A stretch of DNA of 64,000 bases from Arthrobacter globiformis (GCF_030818015.1 NZ_JAUSZX010000001.1:3286001-3350000); one strand, 5' to 3'. Counted from the stretch's first letter, positions 1 to 9,044 are shown. The notes: generated by a model from the letters alone, not told the origin. Program-made: numbers and translations.

Positions 1-381
1 CACGTAGGTGGCGCCGATGAGGGCTTCCATGGTGTCGGCCAGAATCGAGGCCTTGTTCTTGCCTTCGGTGAGCTTCTCGCCCTGGCCAAGATAGATGTAG
101 TCCCCGATGCCCAGGCTGCGGCCGATGCCGGCGAGGGCGCGGGTACTCACCACGGCCGACCGGCGCTTGGCCAGGTCGCCCTCGGGGAGCGTCGGGTTGT
201 CGCGGTACAGCGCATCGGTAACGGAGAAGCCCAGGATGGAGTCGCCCAGGAACTCAAGGCGCTCGTTGGTGGGTATGCCGCCGTTTTCGTAGGCGTACGA
301 ACGGTGTGTCAGAGCAAGACGAAGCGTCCCGGCGTCAATGAAGACACCGAGACGCTTCAGAAGCTCTTCAGTTGAAGACAT
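1..381 (-). CDS. rnc: Ribonuclease III, N-terminal part (cut by left edge)
   Basis: Endonuclease for double-stranded RNA that processes rRNA precursors and structured mRNAs. The 127 visible codons begin [12 protein letters not shown] and carry the RNase III signature ERLEFLGDS (residues 40-48) with the acidic residues that bind metal, and a second conserved block DTMEALIGA near residue 120. The family is about 230 residues, so the rest of the catalytic domain and the dsRNA-binding domain lie beyond position 1. It follows rpmF on the same strand with a 21-bp gap, the usual actinobacterial order yceD-rpmF-rnc. The start at 381 is the first ATG and gives a normal N-terminus. Confidence 0.95.
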   Translation of the reverse strand, partial: MSSTEELLKRLGVFIDAGTLRLALTHRSYAYENGGIPTNERLEFLGDSILGFSVTDALYRDNPTLPEGDLAKRRSAVVSTRALAGIGRSLGIGDYIYLGQGEKLTEGKNKASILADTMEALIGATYV

Positions 382-402
382 CCTGATCAGCTTGGAGGCC
401 GA

Positions 403-606
403 TTAGACGTCCGCGACCTTGCGGCCCTTGTACTCAAGGAACAGCGCAGTGCCAGCCGAGTCGGTGACGACCTTTGCCTGGTGCGGCAGGCTGTAGGTGA
501 CCTGGCCGTTCTCGACGGTCTTCACCAGGTGGGGGGCAGTCGCCTTCCACTGGGAGCGGCGGGCGCGGGTATTCGAGCGAGACATTTTCCGCTTGGGAAC
601 AGCCAC
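403..606 (-). CDS. rpmF: 50S ribosomal protein L32
   Basis: Small basic protein of the large ribosomal subunit. The 67-residue product starts [21 protein letters not shown], the typical actinobacterial L32 N-terminus, and ends GRKVADV. There is no cysteine, so this is the zinc-independent (C-minus) form, not the CxxC zinc-ribbon form. It sits between yceD and rnc on the same strand; yceD-rpmF linkage is widely conserved in bacteria. Length and start fit the family. Confidence 0.97.
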   Translation of the reverse strand: MAVPKRKMSRSNTRARRSQWKATAPHLVKTVENGQVTYSLPHQAKVVTDSAGTALFLEYKGRKVADV

Positions 607-642
607 GGCTAACTCATTTCTCTCTAGAAAAACACTTACAAA

Positions 643-1164
643 TCAATTTTGCCGGTCAGGCTTAGCCAGATCAGCTAGGGCAGCCCAGCGAGGATCTACG
701 ACCTCGTGGTGGTGCCCCGGCTCGTCTTCCAGGCGCGCTCCGCATTCGGAACACAGGCCCTGGCAGTCTTCCCGGCACACCGGCTGGAACGGCAGCATGG
801 TAACAACTGCGTCCCGCAACACCGGCTCAAGATCGATCAGATCGTGCTCGACTCGACGTTGCTCTTCATCGTCTTCCTCATTGGAAGGCAGTGCGCCTTC
901 GTAGAAGAAAAGTTCTTGCACATTGACCTCAAGGTCATACGCAAGGGGATCCAGGCATCGGCCGCACTCACCGTTTACTTCGGCGAGGGCGGTTCCTGAT
1001 ACCAGAATTCCTTCGTGTACGGCCTCAAGCTTCAGGTCGAGCTCGATATCCGAGCCTTCCTGAACGCCAATGAGCGCCACGCCGAGATCTCCCGGCGCGG
1101 GTACATGTTCCGTCAGTGTACGCATGCTCCCCGGACTGCGTCCGAGGTCCTTGACATCTAGCAT
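643..1164 (-). CDS. YceD family (DUF177) protein
   Basis: Member of the YceD/DUF177 family, almost always encoded next to rpmF and connected with 23S rRNA accumulation. The product is about 173 residues. A CGRC pair near residues 67-70 and a second cysteine group CxxxCxxxCxxC near residues 130-141 look like a zinc site, and an acidic EEDDEE stretch lies near residue 97. A TTG one codon upstream (1167) could also serve as start; the ATG at 1164 is preferred. It is 36 bp upstream of rpmF and probably cotranscribed with it. The exact molecular function in actinobacteria is not established. Confidence 0.9.
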   Translation of the reverse strand: MLDVKDLGRSPGSMRTLTEHVPAPGDLGVALIGVQEGSDIELDLKLEAVHEGILVSGTALAEVNGECGRCLDPLAYDLEVNVQELFFYEGALPSNEEDDEEQRRVEHDLIDLEPVLRDAVVTMLPFQPVCREDCQGLCSECGARLEDEPGHHHEVVDPRWAALADLAKPDRQN

Positions 1165-1311
1165 CAAGGGCGAACTTGCATCTCGCTTAATGAGAACTCC
1201 TGTTGAACATATGACCGACGTACCATCTTAGCCTGAACTCCCTGACGGACTCAAACCGGATGCCACGACGGGGGAAGCGGCCGGCGTGCACCGGAAACGT
1301 ACCGGACAAGC

Positions 1312-1812
1312 CTACCCCCTGGAGGGCTGGCCCGCGGCAGGCGCGCCAGCAAGAAGCCGTTTCAGCACCGACCGGGGGACGTACTCGGAGACACTCCCGC
1401 CCAGGGTGGCCACTTCCTTGATCAGGGTGGACGACAGGTGCAGGTAGTGCGCCTCCGCCGGAAGGAACACGGTCTCCACTCCGCTCAGCTGCCGGTTCAT
1501 CGTGGCCATGGGAAGCTCGTAGTCAAAGTCCGACGACGACCGGAGCCCCTTCACGATGGCGGACACTCCGCGCTGCCGGCAGTACTCCGCCAGGAGGCCC
1601 TCTCCGACGGGTTCCACCACGATGCCGCGCAGGGAGGCCAGGGTCTCCCTCGCCATCTCAATCCGTTCCTCGAGCGGAAACCGGTACTTCTTGGCATAGT
1701 TGGTGGACACGGCGACGATCACTTCATCAAACAGGCTCGCGGCTCTGGCGATGACCTCGAGGTGTCCATTGTGGATGGGGTCGAAGGAGCCTGGGCATAC
1801 GGCGCGTCTCAT
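1312..1812 (-). CDS. coaD: Pantetheine-phosphate adenylyltransferase
   Basis: Fourth step of coenzyme A synthesis: transfers AMP from ATP to 4'-phosphopantetheine, giving dephospho-CoA. The 166-residue product opens MRRAVCPGSFDPIHNGHLEV; GSFDPIHNGH holds the (H/T)xGH nucleotidyltransferase motif, and the second conserved block LSSTLIKEV appears near residue 127. Length matches the family (about 160). It lies upstream of yceD-rpmF-rnc on the same strand with a 147-bp gap and is divergent from the aminotransferase at 1903. Confidence 0.97.
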   Translation of the reverse strand: MRRAVCPGSFDPIHNGHLEVIARAASLFDEVIVAVSTNYAKKYRFPLEERIEMARETLASLRGIVVEPVGEGLLAEYCRQRGVSAIVKGLRSSSDFDYELPMATMNRQLSGVETVFLPAEAHYLHLSSTLIKEVATLGGSVSEYVPRSVLKRLLAGAPAAGQPSRG

Positions 1813-1902
1813 GCTCCGAACCTACCGTATCGGCGGCCCGGGATACCATGACTTGGGCACCGGCCGCCACGGGGCCGCGGCTGAACAGACAGGCAGAAAC
1901 CA

Positions 1903-3111
1903 ATGACACAAACACTTCCGGCGCCCTGGCAACGTGCAGCCACCGGGGCGAACCTGCTGGCAAGTGACGGCGCTTTGGGCGTGACGATCTTCGAGGAGAT
2001 GACCACGCTGGCCACGCAGACGGGCGCGATCAACCTGGGGCAGGGTTTCCCCGACGAGGACGGCCCCGCGGAGATCAAGGCGGCCGCCCAGGCCGCGATC
2101 GCCGAAGGCTCCAACCAATACGCGCCCGGCAAGGGGATCCCCCAGCTGCGGAAGGCCGTGTCCGCTCACCAGAGCCGGTTCTATGGGCTGGAACCGGACC
2201 CTGACACTGAAATCATCGTCACCACCGGCGCCACCGAGGCCATCGCCGCGTCCCTGCTGGCCTTTGTCGGCCCCGGCGATGAGGTCCTGACATTCGAGCC
2301 GTTCTACGACTCCTACGGCGCGATCATCGGGCTCTCCGGCGCCACGCATGTCACTGCCCCTCTGCTGGCCCCCGATTTCCTGCCTGACTCCGCAGCCCTG
2401 GAAGCGGCGTTCACCGACCGCACCAAAGTCGTGCTGTTGAACAACCCGCATAACCCCACCGGTGCGGTGTTCCCGCGCGAGGTGCTTCAGCGCGTCGTCG
2501 ACCTCGCCCGGAAGCACGACGCGATCATCATCACCGACGAGGTTTACGAACACCTCACGTTCGGCGTCCGCCACATACCGGTGGCCATGCTGCCGGGGGC
2601 CGCCGACAGGACGGTCACCATCTCCTCGGCGGGCAAGACGTTCTCCTTCACCGGCTGGAAGGTCGGCTGGCTGAGCGGCCCGGAGCACCTGGTGGCAGCG
2701 GCCCGGACAGTGAAGCAGTTCCTCACGTACAGTTCCGGCACCCCGTTCCAGAGTGCCATCGCCACCGGCCTGGCCCTGCCCGACGAGTTTTACGAGGGCA
2801 TCTCCGCCACACTGCGGAAAAAGCGCGACATCCTCAGCGAGGGGCTGCGCGCGGCCGGGCTGGACGTGTTCATGCCCGATGGCACCTACTTCGTCAACGT
2901 GGACACCTCGCCACTGGGCATCCGGGACTCTGTGGACCTGGCCCGGCGCCTGCCCGGCCTGGTGGGCGTGGCGGCGATCCCGGTGCCCGTGTTCTGCCAC
3001 CCCGAGGGCGCGGAGCGGACGCGCAGCCTCCTGCGGTTCGCGTTCTGCAAACGCGACGAGGTCCTCGAGGAGGCCGCCGCACGGCTGGCGACCCTCCGGG
3101 ACAGGCTCTGA
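1903..3111 (+). CDS. PLP-dependent class I/II aminotransferase (DapC-like)
   Basis: Fold-type I aminotransferase of 402 residues. NNPHNPTG (residues 180-187), TDEVYEHL (211-218) and SSAGKTFSFTGWKVGW (241-256) are the PLP-site motifs, with K245 the likely Schiff-base lysine. The N-terminal INLGQGFPDEDGP block is typical of the subgroup containing actinobacterial N-succinyldiaminopimelate aminotransferase (DapC) and YbdL-like methionine or kynurenine aminotransferases. Substrate cannot be decided from sequence alone. The stop codon overlaps the probable start of the next gene, so the two are likely translationally coupled. Confidence 0.88.
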   Translation: MTQTLPAPWQRAATGANLLASDGALGVTIFEEMTTLATQTGAINLGQGFPDEDGPAEIKAAAQAAIAEGSNQYAPGKGIPQLRKAVSAHQSRFYGLEPDPDTEIIVTTGATEAIAASLLAFVGPGDEVLTFEPFYDSYGAIIGLSGATHVTAPLLAPDFLPDSAALEAAFTDRTKVVLLNNPHNPTGAVFPREVLQRVVDLARKHDAIIITDEVYEHLTFGVRHIPVAMLPGAADRTVTISSAGKTFSFTGWKVGWLSGPEHLVAAARTVKQFLTYSSGTPFQSAIATGLALPDEFYEGISATLRKKRDILSEGLRAAGLDVFMPDGTYFVNVDTSPLGIRDSVDLARRLPGLVGVAAIPVPVFCHPEGAERTRSLLRFAFCKRDEVLEEAAARLATLRDRL

Positions 3112-3896
3112 CCACGGCCGACGGCGCCCGGGCATCGCGATTCCTGCGCGCCACCGGCCAGCACGCCGTCATCGAACCGGATACCTATACACACGGCGGG
3201 TTCGTGCTCAGCATCGGCGGGGCCGAGCAGTCCCACGTGGACCTGGCCGACCCCGAGGACATCTTCTACGAATACCTGCGCCGCATCGGCCATGTCGTGG
3301 ACCTCGCCGCTCCGTGGGGTGAGCCCATCCGCGCGCTGCATCTGGGGGCCGGCGCCCTGACCCTGGCGCGGTACATCCAGGCGACACGCCCCGGCTCCCT
3401 GCAGTACGCCGTGGAGCTCGAGCGTGAGCTGCTGGACTTCGTGCTGGAGCGGCTGCCGCTGCCCGAAGGCACCGACCTCCATACGGTCATCGGCGACGCC
3501 CGCGCTTCCCTGTCGGAGCTGCCCGCGGAGCTGCGCTTCGACGTCGTCATCCTTGACATCTTCTCCGGCCCGGAGGCGCCGGCGCACATTGCCTGCACCG
3601 GGTTCTACGAGGAAGCCGCTGCACTCCTCACGGAACGGGGCGTGCTGATCGTGAATGTCGGCGACGAGCCGGGCCTGACGCTCGTCCGGAGCCAGGTGGC
3701 CGCCTTGCAGGAGGCCATGACGGACGTCGCCGCCTGCGCCGAGTCGGGCATGTTCACGGGAAAGTATCCGGGGAACATCATCCTTGTCGGCACCCGCAAG
3801 CCATGGCCTCCCGAGTGGTCCGCCGCCCTCACGGCCCGCGGACCGCATCCGGCCAGGGTCCTTGCCGGTGTGGAACTGGACCTGTTGTCGGACTAG
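3108..3896 (+). CDS. Spermidine synthase-like, methyltransferase-fold protein
   Basis: Rossmann-fold protein of the polyamine aminopropyltransferase/SAM methyltransferase class, with a nucleotide-binding stretch LHLGAGALTLARYI and acidic residues typical of the fold (VELERELLDF, VILDIFSG). The only conventional start is GTG 3204, but in-frame sequence upstream continues in family-like style (ASRFLRATGQHAVIEPDTY) back to a CTG at 3108 that overlaps the TGA of the aminotransferase as CTGA. A GGGA at 3098-3101 is correctly spaced for that CTG. I therefore place the start at 3108; a caller limited to ATG/GTG/TTG would give 3204. Such stand-alone actinobacterial proteins are often annotated as spermidine synthase without proof that they make polyamines. 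Confidence 0.78.
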   Translation: MTTADGARASRFLRATGQHAVIEPDTYTHGGFVLSIGGAEQSHVDLADPEDIFYEYLRRIGHVVDLAAPWGEPIRALHLGAGALTLARYIQATRPGSLQYAVELERELLDFVLERLPLPEGTDLHTVIGDARASLSELPAELRFDVVILDIFSGPEAPAHIACTGFYEEAAALLTERGVLIVNVGDEPGLTLVRSQVAALQEAMTDVAACAESGMFTGKYPGNIILVGTRKPWPPEWSAALTARGPHPARVLAGVELDLLSD

Positions 3897-3917
3897 CTCG
3901 GCTGTCGGATCAGGAGC

Positions 3918-4523
3918 TCAGTCCCCGGCCTCCAGCGCGAGGTCCACATCGGGGCCACTGGACGGTTCGGCGTACCACAGCCGGGTCTCGCCGTACTTCT
4001 TCTCGGCAAAGCGCTCCAGGCCTTCCGGCCACCGGGGTTCGGTAGCGCGGGACGACCGCTCGACCACCACCACCGCCCCGTCATTGAGGTGCGGTGAAAG
4101 CTTTTCCAGGACCGACGCCAGCGCGGGCTCATCGAGGGGGTATGGCGGATCCAGGAAGGCGACGTCCCATTTGGCCTCCTCGGCCGCGCGGTCGAGGAAG
4201 GACTCCACCCTGGAGCGGTGCACCGTGACGGCCTTGCGGCCCAGGACTCCGTTGATGAGGTCGGCGTTCCGCTGGCACACGGCGCTGGCCTTGGCGTCGA
4301 ACTCCACCAGATCGACCGTTTCCGCTCCCCTGCTGGCGCTCTCGACCCCCAGCGCCCCGGATCCGGCGTACAGGTCCAGGACCCGGGCGCCGCCGAGCAC
4401 GTTGAACGCGTCCAACCGGGAAAACAGCGCCTCCTTGACCCGGTCCGTGGTGGGCCTCGTCAGGGACCCCGAAACGTTGGCCAGCGGGGTTCCGCCCGCG
4501 GCACCCGCAACGATCCTGCTCAT
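3918..4523 (-). CDS. rsmD: 16S rRNA (guanine(966)-N(2))-methyltransferase
   Basis: SAM-dependent methyltransferase for G966 of 16S rRNA in the assembling small subunit. The 201-residue product begins MSRIVAGAAGGTPL, as RsmD proteins do, with motif I LDLYAGSGALG (49-59) and the N6/N2-type catalytic motif DPPY (125-128). The TRPTTDRVKEALF block (22-34) is diagnostic of the family. It lies 45 bp downstream of recG on the same strand, a linkage common in actinobacteria, and converges with the spermidine-synthase-like gene. Confidence 0.95.
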   Translation of the reverse strand: MSRIVAGAAGGTPLANVSGSLTRPTTDRVKEALFSRLDAFNVLGGARVLDLYAGSGALGVESASRGAETVDLVEFDAKASAVCQRNADLINGVLGRKAVTVHRSRVESFLDRAAEEAKWDVAFLDPPYPLDEPALASVLEKLSPHLNDGAVVVVERSSRATEPRWPEGLERFAEKKYGETRLWYAEPSSGPDVDLALEAGD

Positions 4524-4568
4524 ACCCAGTCCCCGGACTGTGCCGGCCGGGGTGGGACGGGGTTCGTG

Positions 4569-6788
4569 CTAGCCGCGTTCAAGGAACGCCTCCTTCTCGG
4601 GATTCAGGTACTCGTCAATAGCCTCGGCGAGTGCCGCGTAGCCGGCCAGCGCGGGGTCCGCGGCGACGATCTTCTGGGCGTCCTGCCTGGCTCGGGCAAT
4701 GATGTCCTCGTGCTCCAGTACGCGGAGCAGCTTCAGCGTGGACCGGCCACCGGACTGCGAGGCGCCGAGGATGTCGCCCTCGCGGCGCAGCTTGAGGTCC
4801 TCCTGGGACAGCTCGAATCCGTCGGTGGTGGCCGCCACGGCATCCAGCCTGCGCCGGCTCGGGTGCCCCGGTTCGAGCGTGGTCACGAGCAGACACGTGC
4901 CCGGCAGCCCACCCCGGCCTACGCGCCCGCGGAGCTGGTGAAGCTGGGAGATGCCGAAGCGGTCCGCGTCCAGGATGACCATCAGGGTGGCGTTGTGCAC
5001 GTCCACGCCCACCTCGATGACTGTGGTGGATACCAGAAGCTTTGTCTGGTTGGCGGTGAAGGAAGCCATGGTCTCGGACTTCAGCACCGGGTCCTGGCGT
5101 CCGTGGAGCGGCGCCAGCGCCACTCCCGCCAGGGCGGGTTCCCCTTTGAGGTGCTCGACGACGGCGGTCACGGAGGCCAGTTCGCGTGCGGCTCCGCCCC
5201 CCTCCAGTTCCCCTGGCTCAGGTTCCGCTTCGCCGGGAGTGAAGTCGCCGTCGTCGTCCGCCCCGATCTTGGGGCACACGACGTACACCTGGTGTCCGGC
5301 CTCGATCTCCTCACGGGAACGGGACCAGATGCGGGCCGCCCAGGCGGGATTCTCCGCGAGTCCCACCACGTGCGTGGCAATGGGCGCCCGGCCGGCCGGC
5401 AGTTCGTCAAGCACGGAGGTTTCGAGGTCGCCGAACACCGTCATGGCCACGGTCCTGGGGATCGGGGTGGCGGTCATGACCAGCAGGTGCGGCGGCTTGC
5501 TGGCCTTGGCACGCAGGGCATCGCGCTGTTCCACGCCGAAGCGGTGCTGCTCATCCACCACGATGAGGCCAAGGTCAAAGAAGGTGACGTTTTCGCTCAA
5601 CAGCGCGTGGGTGCCGATGACGATCCCGGCCGTGCCGGAAGCGGCATCGAGCAGTGCCTGCTTGCGCGCGGCGGTCGGCATGGAGCCGGTGAGCAGGCTG
5701 ACCTGCACCGAATGGTCGCCCAGCCCGCCCAGGAGCCCGTCGCGGGCCAGCGGGCCCAGCGTGCGCCGGATGGAATCGAAGTGCTGTGCGGCCAACACTT
5801 CCGTGGGCGCCAGCAGTGCAGCCTGTCCCCCGGCGTCGACCACCTGGAGCATCGCCCGCAGCGCCACAATGGTCTTGCCGGAGCCGACCTCGCCCTGCAG
5901 CAGCCTGTTCATGGGCCCGTCCTGCGACAGCTCCGCCGAGAGGGTCTTGCCGACGGCGGACTGGCCAGCAGTCAGGGTGAACGGCAGCTGGCGGTCGAAG
6001 GCTGCGAGCAGTCCCTCCGGCACGGGGCGCCGGGCGGTGGCTTCCTCTGACGCAAGCTGGGCACGGCGCCGGGCGAGGGCGGACTGGAGGACCAGCGCCT
6101 CCTGGTAGCGGAACCGGTCCCTGGCCTTGCGCCAGTCCGCCGCGGTTTCCGGGGCGTGGATGAGCCGGTAGGCCTCCGGCAGCGGCAGGAATTTCTCGCG
6201 GGCCGAAATGGCCGCCGGCAGCGGATCCCGCAGGGCGTTCAGGTCTGCGGTCTCCAGTAGGGCAGTCACGACTTTCTGGATGGACCAGCTGGTGAGGTGC
6301 GCGGTGGCAGGGTAAATCGGGATGGGCATGGCCGCGAGCTTCTCCGGGTCCATGCCGGGGACATCGGGGTCCTCGTCCAGCAGCTGGTAGTCCGGGTTGG
6401 TGAGTCCCAGCGAACCGGCGTAGCGCGTCACCTTCCCGGAGAACATGGCCCGCCGGCCGGGCTGCAGCTCATTCTTGGCGCGGTGGCCGTTGAAGAAACT
6501 GATTTTCAGCGTGCCCGTTCCGGCGTCGTCGGTAATGACGACGTCGATGATGAAGCCCTTCCGGGCGCGCATCTGCCGCTTGCTGTTGGAGACGACGCGG
6601 GCGATGAGGGTGACGTCCTCATCGAACGGAAGCTCACTGATGGGCGTCAGTTCACCGCGGTTGAGGTAGCGGCGCGGATAGTAGTTGAGCAGGCCGCCCA
6701 CCGTGGTGATGCCCAGGTGTTTCTCGATCACGGCCGCGGAGCGCTTGCCGATCCGGCGCTCCAGGCCGAGTTCCAGTTCGACGTTCAT
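4569..6788 (-). CDS. recG: ATP-dependent DNA helicase RecG
   Basis: Double-stranded DNA translocase that remodels stalled forks and Holliday junctions. The 739-residue product has the N-terminal wedge/OB region (ARVVSNSKRQMRARKG near residue 65), Walker A GEVGSGKT near residue 345, the box VVDEQHRFG, and the C-terminal motif QLRGRVGRGG. The reading frame stays open upstream of 6788, but the ATG there starts MNVELELGLERRIGK and overlaps the TGA of the DAK2 gene as ATGA, so it is the likely start and the pair is translationally coupled. The upstream Pro/Arg-rich extension is not family-like. Confidence 0.95.
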   Translation of the reverse strand: MNVELELGLERRIGKRSAAVIEKHLGITTVGGLLNYYPRRYLNRGELTPISELPFDEDVTLIARVVSNSKRQMRARKGFIIDVVITDDAGTGTLKISFFNGHRAKNELQPGRRAMFSGKVTRYAGSLGLTNPDYQLLDEDPDVPGMDPEKLAAMPIPIYPATAHLTSWSIQKVVTALLETADLNALRDPLPAAISAREKFLPLPEAYRLIHAPETAADWRKARDRFRYQEALVLQSALARRRAQLASEEATARRPVPEGLLAAFDRQLPFTLTAGQSAVGKTLSAELSQDGPMNRLLQGEVGSGKTIVALRAMLQVVDAGGQAALLAPTEVLAAQHFDSIRRTLGPLARDGLLGGLGDHSVQVSLLTGSMPTAARKQALLDAASGTAGIVIGTHALLSENVTFFDLGLIVVDEQHRFGVEQRDALRAKASKPPHLLVMTATPIPRTVAMTVFGDLETSVLDELPAGRAPIATHVVGLAENPAWAARIWSRSREEIEAGHQVYVVCPKIGADDDGDFTPGEAEPEPGELEGGGAARELASVTAVVEHLKGEPALAGVALAPLHGRQDPVLKSETMASFTANQTKLLVSTTVIEVGVDVHNATLMVILDADRFGISQLHQLRGRVGRGGLPGTCLLVTTLEPGHPSRRRLDAVAATTDGFELSQEDLKLRREGDILGASQSGGRSTLKLLRVLEHEDIIARARQDAQKIVAADPALAGYAALAEAIDEYLNPEKEAFLERG

Positions 6789-7906
6789 CTTCCTTCTGCG
6801 CTCACTTCTCCTGACGGATCGCGGGGCAGGGCGAGCTCGCTGACGGACACGTCCGCCGGATCGCCGAGCGACCTGATCAGTCCAAGGGCCGGAGCCGGGT
6901 CCGGGACGTGCACGTGGACCCGCCACCGGTACCGGCCCTCCGCGTCGGCGGAGGGGCCAACCTGGCTCATGATCACGGAGTCCCCGAGTTCATCCAGGCG
7001 CTGCCGGAGCGTGGCGGCGTCCAGCGGGGACAGGCTGATGGTGCACATGACCTCCACGCCGTCGTCGTCCGGCATGTCGGCGTGGATGTGGGGGTCCTGG
7101 AGATCGTACCCGTGCAGGCCGTCCAGCAGTTCGCTGCGGAGCTCTTCGCCGAGCACCGCCGACCGGAGGCAGTCCAGGATCAGCAGCATTCCCACGCCGC
7201 CGGCGTCCACCACGTGCGCGGCCTGCAGGGCATCGAGCTGCCCCTCCGTGCGGACCACGGCCTCGAGGGCGGCCTCGACGGCCGCATCCAGGACCAGGCC
7301 CAGGGCATGGTTGCTGTCGTTGCCGTTCTGGCCGGCGTCGACGGCGGCCGCGGCCCGGCCCGCTGCTTCCATCACAGAGAGCATGGTGCCCGGAACGGGA
7401 TCGCTCAGCGCTGACCAGGCCCTGATCTGCGCCCGGTTGAGGGCGGCGGCGAGGAGGGAGGAGGTGAGCCTGGCGTGCCCGGCCAGCGGTTCGGCCGCAG
7501 CGCAGAGGAATACGGAGAACAGCGTGCCGGAGTTCCCTCTGGCCTGTTCCATCGCCGCCTGGCCGGCGCGCGCCAGGACGGCACCCACGTCATTAAGCTG
7601 CGCCTGTTGACCGAGCTGTGCCTGTTGACCGAGCTGCGCCTGTTGATTGAGCTGTACTTGTTGATTGAAGGGCGTCTGCTCCTGACCGGAGGGCGCCGCA
7701 TCCTGGCCGGCGTCTGCGACGGCGGTATCCTGGAGAGCCCGGGCTGCGGCACGGACTGTGAGGTACAGGTTGGTTCCGGTGTCGCCGTCCGCCACCGGGA
7801 AGATATTGATGGCATTCAGGCGGTCGCTGTGGTTGCCCAGTGCGGTTTCGGCCTTGCCCAACCACCGCTTCATCGCTTGCGCGTTCGCGGCAACCTTAGT
7901 CTGCAA
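6785..7906 (-). CDS. DAK2/DhaL-domain protein with in-frame hexapeptide repeats
   Basis: The N-terminal part is a DhaL-type (dihydroxyacetone kinase ATP-binding) domain: FPVADGDTGTNLY (36-48) holds the Mg-coordinating Asp residues and GNSGTLFS (124-131) the phosphate loop. The rest resembles actinobacterial DAK2-domain proteins related to the fatty-acid kinase FakA/YloV, commonly encoded beside recG. Between the two motifs, residues 80-104 are a Gln-rich tract of QLNQQA/QLGQQA hexapeptides encoded by tandem 18-bp units. The gene overlaps recG by 4 bp (ATGA) and thiL by 11 bp, making thiL-DAK2-recG one unit. Fatty-acid kinase activity is possible but is only inferred from family membership. 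Confidence 0.88.
   Translation of the reverse strand: MQTKVAANAQAMKRWLGKAETALGNHSDRLNAINIFPVADGDTGTNLYLTVRAAARALQDTAVADAGQDAAPSGQEQTPFNQQVQLNQQAQLGQQAQLGQQAQLNDVGAVLARAGQAAMEQARGNSGTLFSVFLCAAAEPLAGHARLTSSLLAAALNRAQIRAWSALSDPVPGTMLSVMEAAGRAAAAVDAGQNGNDSNHALGLVLDAAVEAALEAVVRTEGQLDALQAAHVVDAGGVGMLLILDCLRSAVLGEELRSELLDGLHGYDLQDPHIHADMPDDDGVEVMCTISLSPLDAATLRQRLDELGDSVIMSQVGPSADAEGRYRWRVHVHVPDPAPALGLIRSLGDPADVSVSELALPRDPSGEVSAEGR
7598..7669. repeat. Four tandem 18-bp units inside the DAK2 gene
   Basis: Four consecutive 18-bp units, of which the first reads CTGCGCCTGTTGACCGAG on the plus strand. Units 1 and 2 differ at one base; units 3 and 4 diverge slightly more. Each encodes six residues (QLGQQA or QLNQQA) on the minus strand, so gain or loss of a unit keeps the frame. 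Confidence 0.9.
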
Positions 7907-8921
7907 AGTGATCCCATCCCACGGAGTCAGCGGGCCGTCCCGCGATCGTCACGCCCGGCGCCTTGTCTGCGCCGCAGGCCTGTACTGAGCCTATCCCAGT
8001 AAACCCGGGCGGCACCTGCATGCCCGCCGGGAATGTGGCCAGCAGCCCGTGGTCTTCCCCGCCGCCGAGCACCCAGGCGCGTGGGTCGGCGCCCAGGAGG
8101 GTGGCCGCGGAGCGGAGAGGCTCGGCGAGCTGGCCAAGTTGCCCGGGATCCAGATCCAGCACAACGTGGCTGGCCACGGCCAACCTGGTTCCGTCCCGCA
8201 CCAGGCCGTCGGAAATGTCCATCATGGCTGTGGCGCCGGACATGCGCGCCAGCGGCCCGGCCTCCAGCGGCGGCTCCGGCCGGCACTGGAGCTCAAGCAG
8301 TGACAGCAGCTCCGGCGTAAGCGAACTCACATGATGGGCAGACTCCAGCAATGCCAGCCCGGCAGCGGCCCAGCCCGCCCGCCCGGCGATCGCCACCGTG
8401 TCGCCTTCCCGGGCGCCGGACCGGAGGACCGGCCGGCCGCCGTCGAGCGTGCCGAGGACTGCAACGGTGACGGACAGCTCGCGGCCGCGGCCAAGGTCGC
8501 CACCCGCGACAGAGCACGCCCCCGCCCCCAGCTTGCTGATGGCGGCCGTGAGGCCGTCCGCGAGGTCCTCGACCCATCCGACCGGAGTGTCCGGGGGCAT
8601 GGTCAGGCTGACCACCATTGAGGTTGCCGACGCGCCCATGGCGTTGATGTCGCTAAGGTTCTGCGCTGCGGCCTTCCATCCGACGTCGTAGCCGGTGGTC
8701 CGGTAGCCGTTGTTCCACTCAAGCCGGAAATCCTGGTCCTGGACCTGGGTGTCGATGCTGATGACCGTCCTGCCGTCCGGCACCGCCACGATGGCGGCGT
8801 CATCGCCCGGTCCGAGGACCACGGCGGCACTGTGCAGGGCGCTGAGTTCCAGGCGCGGGAAAATCCGGGCCAGAAGCTCCGCTTCGGACAGTTGGGCGAC
8901 AGTCAATGGTGTTTGGGGCAC
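7896..8921 (-). CDS. thiL: Thiamine-monophosphate kinase
   Basis: Last step of thiamine diphosphate synthesis: ATP-dependent phosphorylation of thiamine monophosphate. The 341-residue product has the PurM-like N-terminal half with GPGDDAAIV (near residue 37), the substrate-side motif NLSDINAMGA, and GGDLGRG in the middle; the C-terminal half has MMDISDGLVRD and GGGEDHGLL. All are standard ThiL blocks. It is the first gene of the thiL-DAK2-recG overlapping run and is divergent from the DUF3515 lipoprotein. Confidence 0.95.
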   Translation of the reverse strand: MPQTPLTVAQLSEAELLARIFPRLELSALHSAAVVLGPGDDAAIVAVPDGRTVISIDTQVQDQDFRLEWNNGYRTTGYDVGWKAAAQNLSDINAMGASATSMVVSLTMPPDTPVGWVEDLADGLTAAISKLGAGACSVAGGDLGRGRELSVTVAVLGTLDGGRPVLRSGAREGDTVAIAGRAGWAAAGLALLESAHHVSSLTPELLSLLELQCRPEPPLEAGPLARMSGATAMMDISDGLVRDGTRLAVASHVVLDLDPGQLGQLAEPLRSAATLLGADPRAWVLGGGEDHGLLATFPAGMQVPPGFTGIGSVQACGADKAPGVTIAGRPADSVGWDHFAD

Positions 8922-9044
8922 GCCACTACGCTACCGCCACGGACAGACATTTTCGGATGGCGTGTTTCCGGCCCCGGCAGGCAAGGAGTGCGGACGGCAC
9001 CTCGGCGGTCCGTCCGGCTCCCGGTGGAACGATAGGCTTGAAGG

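Noticed and set aside
1822..3135. Long minus-strand open frame opposite the aminotransferase gene
   Set aside because: It is the antisense shadow of the aminotransferase; the protein is Arg/Gly/Gln-rich with no motif, and the plus-strand frame has the full PLP-enzyme motif set.
4218..6050. Long plus-strand open frame opposite rsmD and recG
   Set aside because: Typical high-GC antisense frame; recG on the other strand has Walker and helicase motifs throughout.
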